Source: Corynebacterium xerosis NBRC 16721 = ATCC 373
GTDB lineage: Bacteria > Actinomycetota > Actinomycetes > Mycobacteriales > Mycobacteriaceae
Assembly (NCBI RefSeq): GCF_001552415.1
Contig: NZ_BCRD01000005.1
Coordinates: forward strand, 124,001-188,000
Direction of reading: 5' to 3'
DNA: 64,000 bases
The notes under the pieces were generated by a model that saw nothing but the letters and a program-made list of their open reading frames with translations, was not told where the DNA came from and made no database searches. Shown piece by piece: positions 19,203 through 29,831 of this stretch (its first letter is position 1; each line of letters starts with the position of its first letter). A program made the position numbers and the translations under genes.

Positions 19203-19861
19203 CTCGATCTACTCCTCTGGTCGGGGACGATTCGTCGGGGCGGGCGCAGGTTCCCTGCGCGATCGCACCCGATCTACGGCCACCCAGGATAGCCGTTCCA
19301 CCCCCGTGTCGGCCGCCCGGCCCGCCCGATTCGGGTACGCCCTCGGAGAACGCCAGGTTCCCTTCTCCGTCGGCGCTTCACGACGCCCCAACCGCCCCGC
19401 CCCTGCCCTTGCCTCCACCGCCATTGCTTCCGCCGCCACCGCCGCCGCCACCGCCACCATCACCACCATCACCGCCGTTGGAGCCCCGAGCCCCACATTC
19501 CCGTGCCAAGGAGATGACGACGACGCGTCGCCAACTACGTTGTCCCAGGTCGCCGAAAAAGGTGGCATGCCCTTGGCACGAAACTGCCTTTCGACGGCGA
19601 CCGTGGCGCCCAATCTCCCGACCCGGCCAAACCGGCCTCCAGCGACAGCCGGCACCATTTCGGCGATGCATCCGGCGACGATGCCGGCCACGCCAACTCC
19701 GGCGGTGCAGCCACCGCCACCGTGGCGCCACCGCCGCTCCGAACCAGCGCACCGCCCCGACAACGGCGAAAGCCGGCCCCCACGCTGGAAAGCGTGGGGG
19801 CCGGCTCGTCGTCAAGCAGGGACCGCGGGATCAAACCGCGCGGCCCGGCCCAACCCGTGCA
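19203..19861. other. 659-bp gap between infB and rbfA
   Basis: No convincing gene. The minus strand keeps one or two open frames, but their products are low-complexity Gly/Arg/Ala/Val strings without a domain. Contents: the infB terminator (19771-19806); a CCGCCACCGCC-type trinucleotide-rich tract around 19420-19485; and a 9-bp inverted repeat GTGCCAAGG (19505-19513) / CCTTGGCAC (19569-19577). The rbfA promoter should lie near 19203-19330 but is not resolved. Confidence 0.5.
19771..19806 (-). terminator. Strong hairpin terminator after infB
   Basis: A perfect 16-bp stem, AGCCGGCCCCCACGCT with its complement around a GGAA loop (plus-strand reading), 55 bp past the infB stop. The following minus-strand sequence TTCGCCGTTGTC is only modestly T-rich. 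It separates infB from rbfA transcription. Confidence 0.8.
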
Positions 19862-22801
19862 CTACGTGCGCGGGACCTCGACCATCTCGTAGGCCTCGAC
19901 GATGTCGTCGACCTGGATGTCCGGGTAGGACAGCACCATGCCGCACTCGTAACCGGCCGACACCTCGGTGGCGTCGTCCTTCTCGCGGCGCAGCGAGGTG
20001 ATCGTGGCCTGCTCCGCGATGACGTTGCCGTCGCGGATGAGGCGGACCTTCGCGTTGCGGCGCATCTTGCCCGACTCCACCATGCAACCGGCGATGAGGC
20101 CGATGGCGGACGCCTTGAAGATGGCGCGGATCTCGGCGCGGCCGATCTCCCGCTCCTCGTAGATGGGCTTGAGCATGCCCTTGAGCGCCTGCTCCACCTC
20201 TTCGATCGCCTTGTAGATGACCGTGTAGTAGCGGATGTCGACGCCCGCGGCGTTGGCGGCCTCGGTCGCCTTGCCCTCGGAACGGACGTTGAAGCCGATG
20301 ATCACGGCATCCGACGCCTCGGCCAGCGTGACGTTCGTCTGCGTGACGGCACCGACGCCGCGGTCGATGATGTTGAGCTGGACTTCGTCGTCCATCTCGA
20401 TCTTCAGCAGCGCCTCTTCCAGCGCCTCGACCGTACCGGCGTTGTCGCCCTTCAGGATGAGGTTGAGGGAGTTGGTCTCCTTCATGAACTCGTCCAGGTT
20501 CTCCAGGGAGACGCGGCGGCGGTTGCGGGCCTGCAGCGCGTTGCGGCGGCGGGCGTCACGACGATCCGCGATCTGACGGGCAGTGCGGTCCTCGTCCACG
20601 ACCAGCAGGTTGTCGCCGGCACCACAGACCGACGTCAGGCCCTGGACCTGCACCGGACGGGACGGGCCCGCCTCGGTGACGTCCTTGCCGTACTCGTCGA
20701 CCATGCGGCGCACGCGACCGTAGGCGTCGCCGACCACGATCGAGTCGCCCACCCGCAGCGTGCCGCGCTGGACGATGACGGTGGCCACCGGGCCACGGCC
20801 GCGGTCCAGGTGCGCCTCGATGGCGATGCCCTGGGCGTCCATGTCCGGGTTGGCGCGCAGATCGAGCGCCGCGTCGGCGGTCAGGAGGACGGCCTCCAGC
20901 AGCGACTCGATGTTCTCGTTCTGCTTCGCGGAGATGTCGACGAACATGGTGTCGCCGCCCCACTCCTCGTCGGTGAGACCGTACTCGGTGAGCTGACCGC
21001 GGATCTTCTGCGGATCGGCGCCCTCCTTGTCGATCTTGTTGACCGCCACGACGATCGGCACGCCGGCCGCCTTCGCGTGGTTGATGGCCTCCACCGTCTG
21101 CGGCATGACGCCGTCGTCGGCGGCGACGACCAGGATCGCGACGTCGGTGGCCTGGGCACCGCGGGCACGCATGGCGGTGAACGCCTCGTGGCCCGGGGTA
21201 TCCAGGAACGTGACCTTGCGCTCGTGGTCCTCGAACATGACCGGCACCTGGTAGGCGCCGATGTGCTGCGTGATGCCGCCGGCCTCGTCGCCGCCCACGT
21301 TCGCCTTGCGGATGGTGTCCAGCAGGCGGGTCTTGCCGTGGTCGACGTGGCCCATGACGGTGACGACCGGCGGGCGGACCATGAGGTCCTCCTCATCGCC
21401 CTCGTCCTCGCCGAACTGCAGGTCGAAGGACTCGAGGAGCTCGCGGTCCTCGTCCTCCGGGGAGACGACCTGGACCTTGTAGTCCATCTCGTCGCCCAGC
21501 AGCTGCAGGGTCTCGTCGCTCACCGAGGCGGTCGCGGTGACCATCTCGCCGAGGTTGAACAGGGCCTGCACCAGGGCGGCCGCGTCGGCGCCGATCTTGT
21601 CGGCAAAGTCGGACAGCGAGGCACCGCGCGCGAGACGGATGGTCTGGCCCTGGCCGTTGGGCAGCTTGACGCCGCCGACGACCGAAGGAGCCCGCATCGA
21701 CTCGTACTCGTGCCGCTTCTGCCGCTTCGACTTGCGTCCGCGGCGCGGAGCGCCACCCGGACGGCCGAAGGCACCGGCGGTACCGCCGCGGCGACCGCCG
21801 CGACCACCGCGCGGGCCACCGCCACCGGCGCCACCGCCCGGGCCGCCACGTCCACCGCGTCCGCCGGGAGCGGACTTAGCGGGCATCTGGCCCGGATTCG
21901 GGTGCGACGGCATCATCGACGGGGTCGGACGGTTTCCGCCGCCCTGGCCACCCTGACCGCCCTGGCCACCGGGGCCGCGGCCGCCGCCCTGGGGACGGGG
22001 GCCGCCCTTGCCGGCGCCCTGGGGGCGCGGGCCGCCGGGACGACCTCCCGGCTTCGGGCCGGGTCGGCCACCGGCCTGCGGGCGGGGCATCGCCGACGGG
22101 CGCGGCGCGGGGCGCTCACCCGTCGAGAAGGGGTTGTTGGCGACGCGCGGGGCACGGCCACCGGGCTTGGGGCCCGGCTTGCCGCCGGCACGGCCCTGCG
22201 GGCGCGGCATGGAGTCGCCGCCCTGCGGGGACGGGCGACCCGGGGCCGGGCGCGGAGCCGGGGTCGGCTTGGCGCCGGGCTTCGCGGAACCCGCCTGGTC
22301 GGCCTTGGGGGCCTGCGGCGTCTTCGGCGCCGGCTGGCCCGGGCGAGCCGCCGGGGACGGCGTGCCGGCGGACGCGGCCGGAGCCTGCTGGCCCGGGGTC
22401 GCCTTGGGGGTCGCCTTCGGCGCGGCCTTCGGGGCCGGCTCGCCCGGCTTCGCGGACGGGGCCGGGGACGGCGTGCCCGCGGACGGAGCCGGAGCCTGCT
22501 GGCCCGGGGTCGCCTTGGGCGTCGCCTTCGGGGCCGGCTGGCCCGGCTTGGCGGCGGGCGCCTTGGGGCCGGGCTGGCCCGGCTTGGCGGCGGCGGCCGG
22601 CTTGCCGGCGCCCGGCTTCGCGTCGGCGGACTGGCCGTCCTTCGACGCGTAGAGCTGCTTCATTCGCTTGACGACCGGGGGTTCTACGGTCGACGAAGCG
22701 GTCTTGACGAACTCACCCTGCTCCTTGAGCTGGGCGAGAAGTTCCTTGCTGGTGACCCCGAGCTGCTTTGCGAGCTCATGGACACGGAGCTTTCCGGACA
22801 C
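19862..22801 (-). CDS. infB: Translation initiation factor IF-2
   Basis: GTPase that brings fMet-tRNA to the 30S subunit. 979 aa. The N-terminal IF2_N helix ([15 protein letters not shown]) is followed by a Pro/Ala/Gly/Lys-rich region (about 50-360) with an internal duplication. Then comes the G domain ([30 protein letters not shown]) and the IF2-specific domains. The start is GTG at 22799-22801 with AGGAGA upstream; the reading frame runs four codons further, but that stretch contains the ribosome-binding site itself. Confidence 0.97.
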   Translation of the reverse strand: MSGKLRVHELAKQLGVTSKELLAQLKEQGEFVKTASSTVEPPVVKRMKQLYASKDGQSADAKPGAGKPAAAAKPGQPGPKAPAAKPGQPAPKATPKATPGQQAPAPSAGTPSPAPSAKPGEPAPKAAPKATPKATPGQQAPAASAGTPSPAARPGQPAPKTPQAPKADQAGSAKPGAKPTPAPRPAPGRPSPQGGDSMPRPQGRAGGKPGPKPGGRAPRVANNPFSTGERPAPRPSAMPRPQAGGRPGPKPGGRPGGPRPQGAGKGGPRPQGGGRGPGGQGGQGGQGGGNRPTPSMMPSHPNPGQMPAKSAPGGRGGRGGPGGGAGGGGPRGGRGGRRGGTAGAFGRPGGAPRRGRKSKRQKRHEYESMRAPSVVGGVKLPNGQGQTIRLARGASLSDFADKIGADAAALVQALFNLGEMVTATASVSDETLQLLGDEMDYKVQVVSPEDEDRELLESFDLQFGEDEGDEEDLMVRPPVVTVMGHVDHGKTRLLDTIRKANVGGDEAGGITQHIGAYQVPVMFEDHERKVTFLDTPGHEAFTAMRARGAQATDVAILVVAADDGVMPQTVEAINHAKAAGVPIVVAVNKIDKEGADPQKIRGQLTEYGLTDEEWGGDTMFVDISAKQNENIESLLEAVLLTADAALDLRANPDMDAQGIAIEAHLDRGRGPVATVIVQRGTLRVGDSIVVGDAYGRVRRMVDEYGKDVTEAGPSRPVQVQGLTSVCGAGDNLLVVDEDRTARQIADRRDARRRNALQARNRRRVSLENLDEFMKETNSLNLILKGDNAGTVEALEEALLKIEMDDEVQLNIIDRGVGAVTQTNVTLAEASDAVIIGFNVRSEGKATEAANAAGVDIRYYTVIYKAIEEVEQALKGMLKPIYEEREIGRAEIRAIFKASAIGLIAGCMVESGKMRRNAKVRLIRDGNVIAEQATITSLRREKDDATEVSAGYECGMVLSYPDIQVDDIVEAYEMVEVPRT
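22351..22550. repeat. Tandem duplication inside infB (period 111 bp)
   Basis: The segment beginning CCGGGGACGGCGTGC recurs at 22351 and 22462. The two copies run about 100 bp with a few substitutions and a 12-bp deletion in the second. In protein it gives two [19 protein letters not shown] units of 37-residue spacing in the flexible N-terminal part of IF-2. The frame is kept. Confidence 0.75.
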
Positions 22802-22925
22802 TGTTCTCCTCACTGGTGGAGTCGAACAGTTCCCGGCGGGTTCGTTTCCCGCGCATTGGTGTACTGCCGACTCCCGTTATCGGTTGCCGTTCATCGCTGA
22901 TGCTTCATCGTGCGCTCATCAGTGT

Positions 22926-23297
22926 TCAGGTCTTTCCGTTGGTCGGTTCCCGGTCTCCGAGACCGCGGGGTGCGGTGTCGGCTTGTGCCCCGAGTGATTC
23001 GAGGTACTCGCGGACCGGGTTCGCGTCCGCGTTGGCGGACACCTTCAATGCGCGGCCGAACGCGCGGCGCTTGTCGGCCACCGCCCATGCTTCGAGCGTG
23101 GGGGTGATCCAGGCGCCTCGTCCCGACATTCGGCGTCGGGGGTCGGGGACGACTCGGGTGACGTCGCCGTCGGGGCGCGCCACCATTCGCAGCAGGTTGC
23201 CCTCGGGCATCCGCGTGCGGGTGGCGATGCAGGTGCGTTCACGTTCGACGAATGTCGGGGCTTGCTCGTCCCGGGTCATCGTCATGCGTGGTTGCAC
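22926..23297 (-). CDS. ylxR: YlxR (DUF448) RNA-binding protein
   Basis: Small basic nucleic-acid-binding protein of the nusA-infB operon. The signature RTCIATRTRMPEGNLLRMV and the motif GRGAWI are clear. The start is uncertain. GTG at 23295-23297 has GGAAGG 4 nt upstream (123 aa). ATG at 23283-23285 or 23277-23279 would be four or six codons shorter. It lies between nusA and infB, 124 bp before the infB start. Confidence 0.88.
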   Translation of the reverse strand: MQPRMTMTRDEQAPTFVERERTCIATRTRMPEGNLLRMVARPDGDVTRVVPDPRRRMSGRGAWITPTLEAWAVADKRRAFGRALKVSANADANPVREYLESLGAQADTAPRGLGDREPTNGKT

Positions 23298-23400
23298 CTG
23301 TCCTTCCACCGTCGTCTCTTCGTTGGCCGCCTTACAGCTTAACCCGAAAAGGGTCCCGAATCCCAACCCCGTGACTCGGGCGCGGCGAGCGCGAACGACG

Positions 23401-23434
23401 GGGCGGTCCCGCCGCGGGTGCGACGGGACCGCCC
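23401..23434 (-). terminator. GC-rich hairpin between nusA and ylxR
   Basis: GGGCGGTCCCG and CGGGACCGCCC form an 11-bp perfect stem with a 12-nt loop, 45 bp past the nusA stop. No T-tract follows on the minus strand, so it may be a partial terminator or an RNA-processing site rather than a full stop within the nusA operon. Confidence 0.45.
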
Positions 23435-23478
23435 GGAAGTGCGTTGCGGGGACTGCTTTTCGACGCCCCGCGTGGTGC

Positions 23479-24516
23479 CTATTCGACCGTCCCGGCCTCT
23501 GCGCCGGGTGCCCTGGCCTCTGCCTCGGCGATCTCGGCGTCGGAGTGGATGTCGATGCGCCAGCCGGTGAGGCGGGCGGCGAGGCGGGCGTTCTGGCCCT
23601 CGCGGCCGATGGCCAGCGACAGCTGGTAGTCCGGGACGACGACGCGGGCCTGGCGCTCCTCGGCGTCGAGCACCTCGACGCTGATGACCTTCGCCGGGGC
23701 GAGGGCGTTGCCCACGAACTTCGCGGGATCCTCGTCGTAGTCGATGATGTCGATCTTCTCGCCGCCGAGCTCGTTCATGATGGCGCTGACGCGCTGGCCG
23801 CGGGGGCCGATGCAGGCACCCTTGGCGTTGAGGCCCTTGACGGTGGGCTGCACGGCGACCTTGGAGCGGTGGCCGGCTTCGCGGGCGATGGACACCAGCT
23901 CCACGGCGCCGTCGGCGACCTCGGGGACCTCGAGCTCGAAAAGCTTGCGCACCAGCTCGGGGTGGGTGCGCGACAGGTTGATGGCGACGCCGCGCGGGGT
24001 CTTGTTGACGCCGACGACGTAGCACTTGGCGCGGTCGCCGTGCTCCAGGGTTTCGCCGGGCAGCTGCTCGGCGGGCAGGAGGATGCCGTCGCGGCCGTGG
24101 GCCTCGGACCCGATGTGGACGACGATGATGCCCTTGTCGTTGGCGCGGATGTCGCGCTGGACGACGCCGGAGATGACCTGGTTCTCCAGGTCGGCGTACT
24201 CGCCCATCACCTTGTCGGATTCAGCGTCGCGCAAGCGCTGCAGGATGGTCTGGCGGACGGGGTAGGCGGCGATGCGGCCGAAATCCTCGGGGGTGTCGTC
24301 CCACTCGGCGACCAGGTTGCCCTCTTCGTCGCGTTCCTGGGCGAAGACCGTGACCTCGCCGGAGTCGTAGTCGATGTCGACCCGGGCGTACTTCGCCGGC
24401 GAGTCGGTGCCCCGGTAGGCCTCCCGCAGCGCTCGGCCGAGCAGGCCGATCATTTCGCCGAACGGGATGCCCCGCTCCTTTTCCAGGGTGCGCAGGGCGG
24501 CGAGTTCGATCTTCAC
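23479..24516 (-). CDS. nusA: Transcription termination/antitermination factor NusA
   Basis: Binds RNA polymerase and nascent RNA. The 345 residues show the N-terminal polymerase-binding domain, S1 (about 130-200) and two KH domains ([33 protein letters not shown]). It is the short actinobacterial form without C-terminal acidic repeats. The start is GTG at 24514-24516, overlapping the rimP stop in GTGA. Confidence 0.96.
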   Translation of the reverse strand: MKIELAALRTLEKERGIPFGEMIGLLGRALREAYRGTDSPAKYARVDIDYDSGEVTVFAQERDEEGNLVAEWDDTPEDFGRIAAYPVRQTILQRLRDAESDKVMGEYADLENQVISGVVQRDIRANDKGIIVVHIGSEAHGRDGILLPAEQLPGETLEHGDRAKCYVVGVNKTPRGVAINLSRTHPELVRKLFELEVPEVADGAVELVSIAREAGHRSKVAVQPTVKGLNAKGACIGPRGQRVSAIMNELGGEKIDIIDYDEDPAKFVGNALAPAKVISVEVLDAEERQARVVVPDYQLSLAIGREGQNARLAARLTGWRIDIHSDAEIAEAEARAPGAEAGTVE

Positions 24517-25088
24517 TTGTCCAGTTCCTCCAGCCGGGTCACGGCATCGTAGAAATCCAGTCCGGCCAGGTCGAGCTCGACCGCCGGTGCCTTAGAGAAC
24601 TCAATTTCTACCACCGCCTGCTCCACGGAAGCCAACTCGAGCACGGCACCCGTCGCGGTGGGCCGCCCCTTCGGGCCGGTGGAGGTGGCGATGATCACGC
24701 GGTCGCCGTCGTCGGCGAGCGCCCCGATGCGGCCGACCACCTGATCGCCGCCATCGAGCCGCACCCGGACCAGGCGGTTGCGGTTGCGGCGCCAGTGGCG
24801 CGGGGCGACCAGCGGCGCGGACACGCCGGGCGTGCTGACCTCGAGGGTGTACTCCAGTTCGCCGAAGCGGATCTCGCGGTTGGCCTCGGCCTCGTCGAGG
24901 GCGGCGGAGATGTCGCGGGTGACCGCTTCGATGGCGTCGAGGTCGGGGGCGTCGTCGCCGTCGACGAGCACCGTGACCTGCGTCTTGCGTCCGGCGCCGG
25001 AGACCTTCACGTCCTCGATGTCGAGGCCGCGGGCGGCGGCTGCGGGGCGGATGACGTCTGCGATTGCTTCAGCGGGGGGAAAGGCCAT
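24513..25088 (-). CDS. rimP: Ribosome maturation factor RimP
   Basis: 30S assembly factor. 191 aa from the ATG at 25086-25088 ([13 protein letters not shown]). The conserved core [16 protein letters not shown] is present, followed by the C-terminal SH3-like barrel. The open frame continues upstream but is antisense to the DUF4439 gene. It is first in rimP-nusA-ylxR-infB and divergent from the DUF4439 gene across 42 bp. Confidence 0.94.
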   Translation of the reverse strand: MAFPPAEAIADVIRPAAAARGLDIEDVKVSGAGRKTQVTVLVDGDDAPDLDAIEAVTRDISAALDEAEANREIRFGELEYTLEVSTPGVSAPLVAPRHWRRNRNRLVRVRLDGGDQVVGRIGALADDGDRVIIATSTGPKGRPTATGAVLELASVEQAVVEIEFSKAPAVELDLAGLDFYDAVTRLEELDK

Positions 25089-25130
25089 GCCGTGAAGTCT
25101 AGCCGCCGCCGATCGTGGCACGATGGACGC

Positions 25131-26075
25131 GTGAATCCCCCGCTTCCCGCTCTTCCCCGCCGTTCGTTCCTCGTCGGCGCCGCCGGTCTCGGCGGCGCGC
25201 TGACGTTGGCGGCGGCGGGCTGCACCTCGATCGTCGCCCCCTCCGCCGATCCGGTCGTGGAGGCCGCGTGGGCGCTGGCCCTGCGCGACGCCCCGTTGCT
25301 GCGCGACGCCGCGGCGCCGGCGGCCGAGGCCCGCGCCGCACAGGCCGATGCACTGGCGGCCGAGGTCACCCGCGCCTGCGGCGTCCTCGACGACGGCTCG
25401 TCCCCGCAGGAATGCGTCGCCGCGCCCTCTCCCCTGCCCGCGGCGCCGTCCCCGGCCGATGCGCGGACCGTGCTGCTCGATTCCCGTTCCTCGGGTTCGC
25501 TTCACGACGCCCTGGCCGAGAGCCGTTCGCTGCAGGATCCGTATGAGGCGGCGCTGGTGTCCGCCGTCGACGGCGGCCTGGTCCTGGCGCTGCGGGGGTT
25601 GGACGTCGATTGGCGGGAGCTGACCCCGGAGTACGCCGGCGACGAGGTCCTCGACGACGACGATGCGGCGGTGTTCGCCGACGCGCTGATCGCCGAATAC
25701 GCGCTGATCTACGGCATGGGGGTCGCCGCCCCGCGGCTCGCCGCCGAGTACCGCCAGTCGGCGTCGACGAGCGCCGACCGGCACCGGGTGCTGCGCGACC
25801 GGGCCATCGGCGCGCTGGAGGACGCCGGGGTCCCGGTGCCGGTGGCCGAACCCGGCTACGCCGTCGTCGATGGCGCCCCGGACCCGGAAACCGATGCCGC
25901 CGGATTCGCCTCCGCGTTGGAGGATTCCTGCGCCCAGGCCTGGCGCCAGGCGCTCGTGGACGCGAAAGAACCCGCCGCTCGCGCTTTCGCGCTGCAGGCG
26001 GCGGGTCTGGCCCAGGCCGGTGCCTCGGTCTTCCGCGGCGATGGTTCGGCCGCGCTGCCGGGGCTGCCGGCCTGA
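25131..26075 (+). CDS. Tat-exported lipoprotein with DUF4439 ferritin-like domain
   Basis: 314 residues from GTG at 25131. The N-terminus has a twin-arginine signal (RRSFLVGAAGLGG) ending in the lipobox LAAAGC, so export by Tat and lipid anchoring outside the membrane are predicted. The C-terminal part (about 170-310) is a helical DUF4439 domain with ferritin-like spacing (ALIAEYALIYGMG, YRQSA, Gln/Ala-rich helix). M. tuberculosis has a like gene at the same place (Rv2844). Role unknown. It converges with proS, 4 bp between stops. Confidence 0.8.
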   Translation: MNPPLPALPRRSFLVGAAGLGGALTLAAAGCTSIVAPSADPVVEAAWALALRDAPLLRDAAAPAAEARAAQADALAAEVTRACGVLDDGSSPQECVAAPSPLPAAPSPADARTVLLDSRSSGSLHDALAESRSLQDPYEAALVSAVDGGLVLALRGLDVDWRELTPEYAGDEVLDDDDAAVFADALIAEYALIYGMGVAAPRLAAEYRQSASTSADRHRVLRDRAIGALEDAGVPVPVAEPGYAVVDGAPDPETDAAGFASALEDSCAQAWRQALVDAKEPAARAFALQAAGLAQAGASVFRGDGSAALPGLPA

Positions 26076-26079
26076 CCGG

Positions 26080-27831
26080 CTACTTCACCAACTTGAGCAC
26101 CGCGTCGACGGCGCCGTCGTAGTCGATCTCGGCGGTCTCACCGCCCATGCGGTCGCGCAGCTCCACCTTGCCGTCGGCGAAGCCGCGGCCGACCACGACC
26201 ACCACCGGCATGCCCAGCAGCTCGGAGTCCTTGAACTTCACGCCCGGGCTGACCTTCGGGCGGTCGTCGAAGAGCACGGTGACTCCGGCGGCGTCGAGCT
26301 CCTCGGCGAGCTTCTCCGCCGCGGCGGCCGCTTCCGCGTCCTTGTTCGCGATGACCACGTGCGCCTGGAACGGGGCGACCGACGCCGGCCAGCGCAGGCC
26401 CCGGTCGTCGTGAAGCTGCTCCGCCACCACCGCGACCAGGCGCGAGACGCCGATGCCGTAGGAACCCATGGTCGGGCGGGAACGCTTGCCGTTGACGTCG
26501 AGGATGTCGACCTCGAACGCCTCGGTGTACTTGCGGCCCAGCTGGAAGATGTGGCCGATCTCGATGCCGCGCTGCAGCGTCAGGGTGCCCTCGCCGTCGG
26601 GGGCGGCGTCGCCCTCGCGGACCTCGGCGGCCTCGATGGTGCCCGCCGGGTGAAAGTCGCGGCCGACCACCAGGTCGACGACGTGGCGGTTGGCCTCGTC
26701 GGCGCCGGTGATCCACGCGGTGCCCTCGACGACGCGGGGGTCGACGTAGAGCGGGACGTCGTTGGCGGCCAAGCCGCGCGGGCCGATGTAGCCCTTGACC
26801 AGGAAAGGATTCTTGGCGAAGTCCTTGTCCTCCAGCAGGCGCACCTCGGCGGGCGCCAGGCCGGCCTCGACGCGCTTCATGTCGACCTCGCGGTCGCCGG
26901 GCACGCCGATGCCGGTGAGCTCCCACTCCCCGCCCGGCTGGCGGATGGCCACCATGACGCACTTGAGGGTGTCGGCGCCGGTGATCTCGCGGCCCAGGCC
27001 GGCTTCCTCGGAGTTGGCCCACTCGACCAGCGCCTCGATGGTCGTGGCGTCCGGGGTCTCGTGGACCACGGCCTCCGGCTTGCCCTCGATGGGCTCGGCC
27101 GGCGGCGCCGGGGTGATCACGGCCTCGACGTTGGCCGCGTAATCGGAGGCGGTGGAGCGCACGAAGGTGTCCTCGCCGGAAGGCGACACCGCCAGGAATT
27201 CCTCGGACGCGGAGCCGCCCATGGCGCCCGACGTCGCCGAGCAGATGACGTACTCCAGGCCCAGGCGATCGAAGATGCGCTGGTAGGCGCCGCGGTGCAG
27301 CTGGTACGAGGAATCCAGGCCCTCGTCGTCCATGTCGAACGAGTACGAGTCCTTCATGATGAACTCGCGGCCGCGCATGATGCCGGCGCGCGGGCGGGCC
27401 TCGTCGCGGTACTTGGTCTGCACCTGGTACAGCGTCACGGGGAAATCCTTGTACGAGCTGTACAGGTCCTTCACCGCCAGGGCGAACATTTCCTCGTGCG
27501 TCGGGCCGAGGAGGTAGTCCGCCTTCTTGCGGTCTTTGAGGCGGAACAGGTCGTCGCCGTACTCGGTCCAGCGGTTGGACTTCTCGTAGGGCTCGCGGGG
27601 CAGCAGCGCCGGGAAAGAAATCTCCTGGGCGCCGATTCCGTCCATCTCCTCGCGCACGACGTTCTCGATGTTGCGCAGCACCTTCAGCCCCAGCGGCAGC
27701 CAGGAGTAGATGCCGGGGGCGTGGCGTCGGATGTAGCCGGCCCGGACGAGGAGCTTGTGGCTGGGGACCTCGGCATCGGCCGGGTCGTCCCGCAGGGTGC
27801 GCAGGAACAGCCGTGACATTCGCGTGATCAT
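26080..27831 (-). CDS. proS: Prolyl-tRNA synthetase, bacterial type
   Basis: Charges tRNA-Pro. 583 aa from ATG at 27829-27831 ([13 protein letters not shown]). Class II motifs: motif 2 [19 protein letters not shown] and motif 3 [11 protein letters not shown]. The editing insertion domain lies between them (about 220-400), and the anticodon-binding domain is C-terminal. The frame is open further upstream but without family similarity. It is divergent from yaaA. Confidence 0.97.
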   Translation of the reverse strand: MITRMSRLFLRTLRDDPADAEVPSHKLLVRAGYIRRHAPGIYSWLPLGLKVLRNIENVVREEMDGIGAQEISFPALLPREPYEKSNRWTEYGDDLFRLKDRKKADYLLGPTHEEMFALAVKDLYSSYKDFPVTLYQVQTKYRDEARPRAGIMRGREFIMKDSYSFDMDDEGLDSSYQLHRGAYQRIFDRLGLEYVICSATSGAMGGSASEEFLAVSPSGEDTFVRSTASDYAANVEAVITPAPPAEPIEGKPEAVVHETPDATTIEALVEWANSEEAGLGREITGADTLKCVMVAIRQPGGEWELTGIGVPGDREVDMKRVEAGLAPAEVRLLEDKDFAKNPFLVKGYIGPRGLAANDVPLYVDPRVVEGTAWITGADEANRHVVDLVVGRDFHPAGTIEAAEVREGDAAPDGEGTLTLQRGIEIGHIFQLGRKYTEAFEVDILDVNGKRSRPTMGSYGIGVSRLVAVVAEQLHDDRGLRWPASVAPFQAHVVIANKDAEAAAAAEKLAEELDAAGVTVLFDDRPKVSPGVKFKDSELLGMPVVVVVGRGFADGKVELRDRMGGETAEIDYDGAVDAVLKLVK

Positions 27832-27931
27832 GGCGGTTACTCTACCGCCCGCCCGCCGTTTCGCGGTGACCGCCCGGCCTTTGCGTCGGCCGATGTCGGC
27901 GGCGGAATCCGGGCCGATAAAATCAGCCTTC

Positions 27932-28687
27932 ATGCTGATCCTCCTGCCGCCGTCGGAAACGAAGTCGACCGGGGGTTCCGGTGCGCCGCTGGACCTGTCC
28001 TCGCTGTCGTGGCCGGAGCTCGCCGACGTCCGCCGCTCCATCGCCGACGACCTGGTCGCGCTGTCCGCCGACCGCGACGCCGCGATGGCCGCGCTGAAGT
28101 TGGGGCCGAAGCTCGCCGACGAGGTCGACGCCAACGCCGCGCTGTTCACCTCCCCCACGGCGCCGGCGCTGGACCGCTACACGGGCGTGCTCTTCGACGC
28201 CCTCGACGCTGGTTCCCTATCCCCCGCCGCACGCGCCCGCCTGGCGGTCGGCTCGGCGCTGTTCGGCGTCGTCGGCGCCGAGGACCTGATCCCCAAGTAC
28301 CGCCTGTCCGGCGGTTCCAAGATCCCGCTTCACGACGGCCCCTCGGCGGGTGCCGCGCCCACCATGCGGGCGCGCTGGGGGAAGTCGATCACGCGGGCGC
28401 TTACCGAAGGCGACCACGGCCTCATCGTCGATTTGCGCTCCGGCACCTACATGAACCTGGGCAAGGTGCCCGGCGCCATCACCGCGACGGTGCTGACCAC
28501 CGAGGGCAAGGTCGTCTCGCACTTCAACAAGCACCACAAGGGGCTGCTGGCCCGGGCGCTCGCGGACGCCGCCGGGACGTCGTCACGCGACATCGGTTCA
28601 CTGGACGACGCCGTGGACGTCGCCCGCGACGCGAGGCTGGATGCGCGGGCCGGAGACCGCGGGATCATCGTCACGGTGCCGGCCTAG
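27932..28687 (+). CDS. yaaA: YaaA family (DUF328) peroxide-stress protein
   Basis: 251 residues starting [12 protein letters not shown], the diagnostic N-terminus of the family, which in E. coli lowers free iron during peroxide stress. Further conserved pieces are [19 protein letters not shown] and [13 protein letters not shown]. The ATG at 27932 is 100 bp from the divergent proS start, and the gene converges with cobA 20 bp on. Biochemical activity in Actinobacteria is untested to my knowledge. Confidence 0.9.
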   Translation: MLILLPPSETKSTGGSGAPLDLSSLSWPELADVRRSIADDLVALSADRDAAMAALKLGPKLADEVDANAALFTSPTAPALDRYTGVLFDALDAGSLSPAARARLAVGSALFGVVGAEDLIPKYRLSGGSKIPLHDGPSAGAAPTMRARWGKSITRALTEGDHGLIVDLRSGTYMNLGKVPGAITATVLTTEGKVVSHFNKHHKGLLARALADAAGTSSRDIGSLDDAVDVARDARLDARAGDRGIIVTVPA

Positions 28688-28707
28688 GCGCCCGCGCGGG
28701 CGGGGTG

Positions 28708-29787
28708 CTACCGGCCCAGCGCCACCACGTCACCGATGATCAGCACCGCCGGGGGCTTGACCTCCCGGTCGACGATCGTCTGGCCGAGGGTGCCCAAATC
28801 GCAGTGCAGGACGCGCTGGTTTTCGGTGGTGCCCTCCTGGATGATCGCCGCCGGGGTGTCGGCGGGGCGGCCCGCGGCGACGAGCGCGTCGGCGATCTTC
28901 GGGCCGTTCTTCACGCCCATGATCACCGCCACGGTCCCGTTCATCTTGCCCAGCGCGTCCCAATTGACCAGGGACTTCGGGTGCCCCGGCGGAACGTGGC
29001 CCGACACGATGGTGAAGTCGTGGTTGATGCCGCGCTGCGTGACGGGGATGCCCGCCGATGCCGGCACCGAGATCGCCGAGCTGATGCCGGGCACCTCCGT
29101 GACGGGGATGCCGGCCTCGCGCAGCGCGACCAGTTCCTCGAAGCCGCGGCCGAACAGGTACGGGTCGCCGCCCTTGAGGCGGACGACGAAGAGGCCGTGG
29201 CTCGCGCGATCGACGAGCAGTTCGTTGATGCGCTCCTGCGCCATCGCGCGGCCGTAGGGCAGCTTCGCGGCGTCGATGATCTCGACGTCCGGATCCAGCT
29301 CGCCCAGCAGCGACAGCGGGCCCAGGTGGTCGGCCAGCACGACGTCGGCCAGGCGCAGCAGGCGGCGGCCCTCGACGGTGATCAGGTCCGGATGACCGGG
29401 GCCACCGCCGACGAGGGCGACGGTGCCGGCCAGATGGCCCGCGCGGGAGGCCCGGCGGCCCTTGAATTCCTGAGCGTGCTGGGCGGCGCCGTCGGTGGCG
29501 TCGTCGACGAGGACGCCGTGCAGGTTCGACTGCACCATCACCTCGCGCAGCAGATCCGGGTCGGTGACCACGACCATGCGCTTGCCCCACAGCATCGCCG
29601 GGGTGAAGGGGGTGCGCCACAGTCGGATGCGACCGCGCTCGGCCCAGCCTTCGATGCCCGGCGAGATGTCGCCGCCCTCGCAGACGATCACTTCGGCGCC
29701 GGCGTCGACCAGGCCCGGAATGACGCGCTCGGCCACCGTCGATGCGCCGACGACGAGGACGCGGCTCCCCTTCAGCATCAATGTCAT
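28708..29787 (-). CDS. cobA: Uroporphyrinogen-III C-methyltransferase with N-terminal CysG-like domain
   Basis: Makes precorrin-2 for cobalamin/siroheme. The C-terminal SAM methyltransferase (from about 118) has VALVGGGPGHPDLITV, RLKGGDPYLFGRG and GISSAISVPASAGIPVTQRG. The N-terminal 110 residues form a dinucleotide-binding fold (VLVVGASTVAERVIP) like the precorrin-2 dehydrogenase part of CysG, so siroheme-type activity is possible. It is last in the chelatase-cobO-cobB-cobA run, 44 bp after cobB. Confidence 0.93.
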   Translation of the reverse strand: MTLMLKGSRVLVVGASTVAERVIPGLVDAGAEVIVCEGGDISPGIEGWAERGRIRLWRTPFTPAMLWGKRMVVVTDPDLLREVMVQSNLHGVLVDDATDGAAQHAQEFKGRRASRAGHLAGTVALVGGGPGHPDLITVEGRRLLRLADVVLADHLGPLSLLGELDPDVEIIDAAKLPYGRAMAQERINELLVDRASHGLFVVRLKGGDPYLFGRGFEELVALREAGIPVTEVPGISSAISVPASAGIPVTQRGINHDFTIVSGHVPPGHPKSLVNWDALGKMNGTVAVIMGVKNGPKIADALVAAGRPADTPAAIIQEGTTENQRVLHCDLGTLGQTIVDREVKPPAVLIIGDVVALGR

Positions 29788-29831
29788 GAGGGGATCTTAT
29801 CGCCTGGCCATCGGGTTGCGCTCACCGGCCC

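Noticed and set aside
19209..19763. 184-codon minus-strand frame in the infB-rbfA gap
   Set aside because: Low-complexity Gly/Arg/Ala/Val sequence, no ribosome-binding site, overlaps another equally open frame; kept only as a non-coding region.
19187..22900. A 1237-codon plus-strand open frame opposite infB
   Set aside because: Composition is a mirror of infB codons; repeats of Asp/Val/Leu/Gly reflect reverse-complement codon bias.
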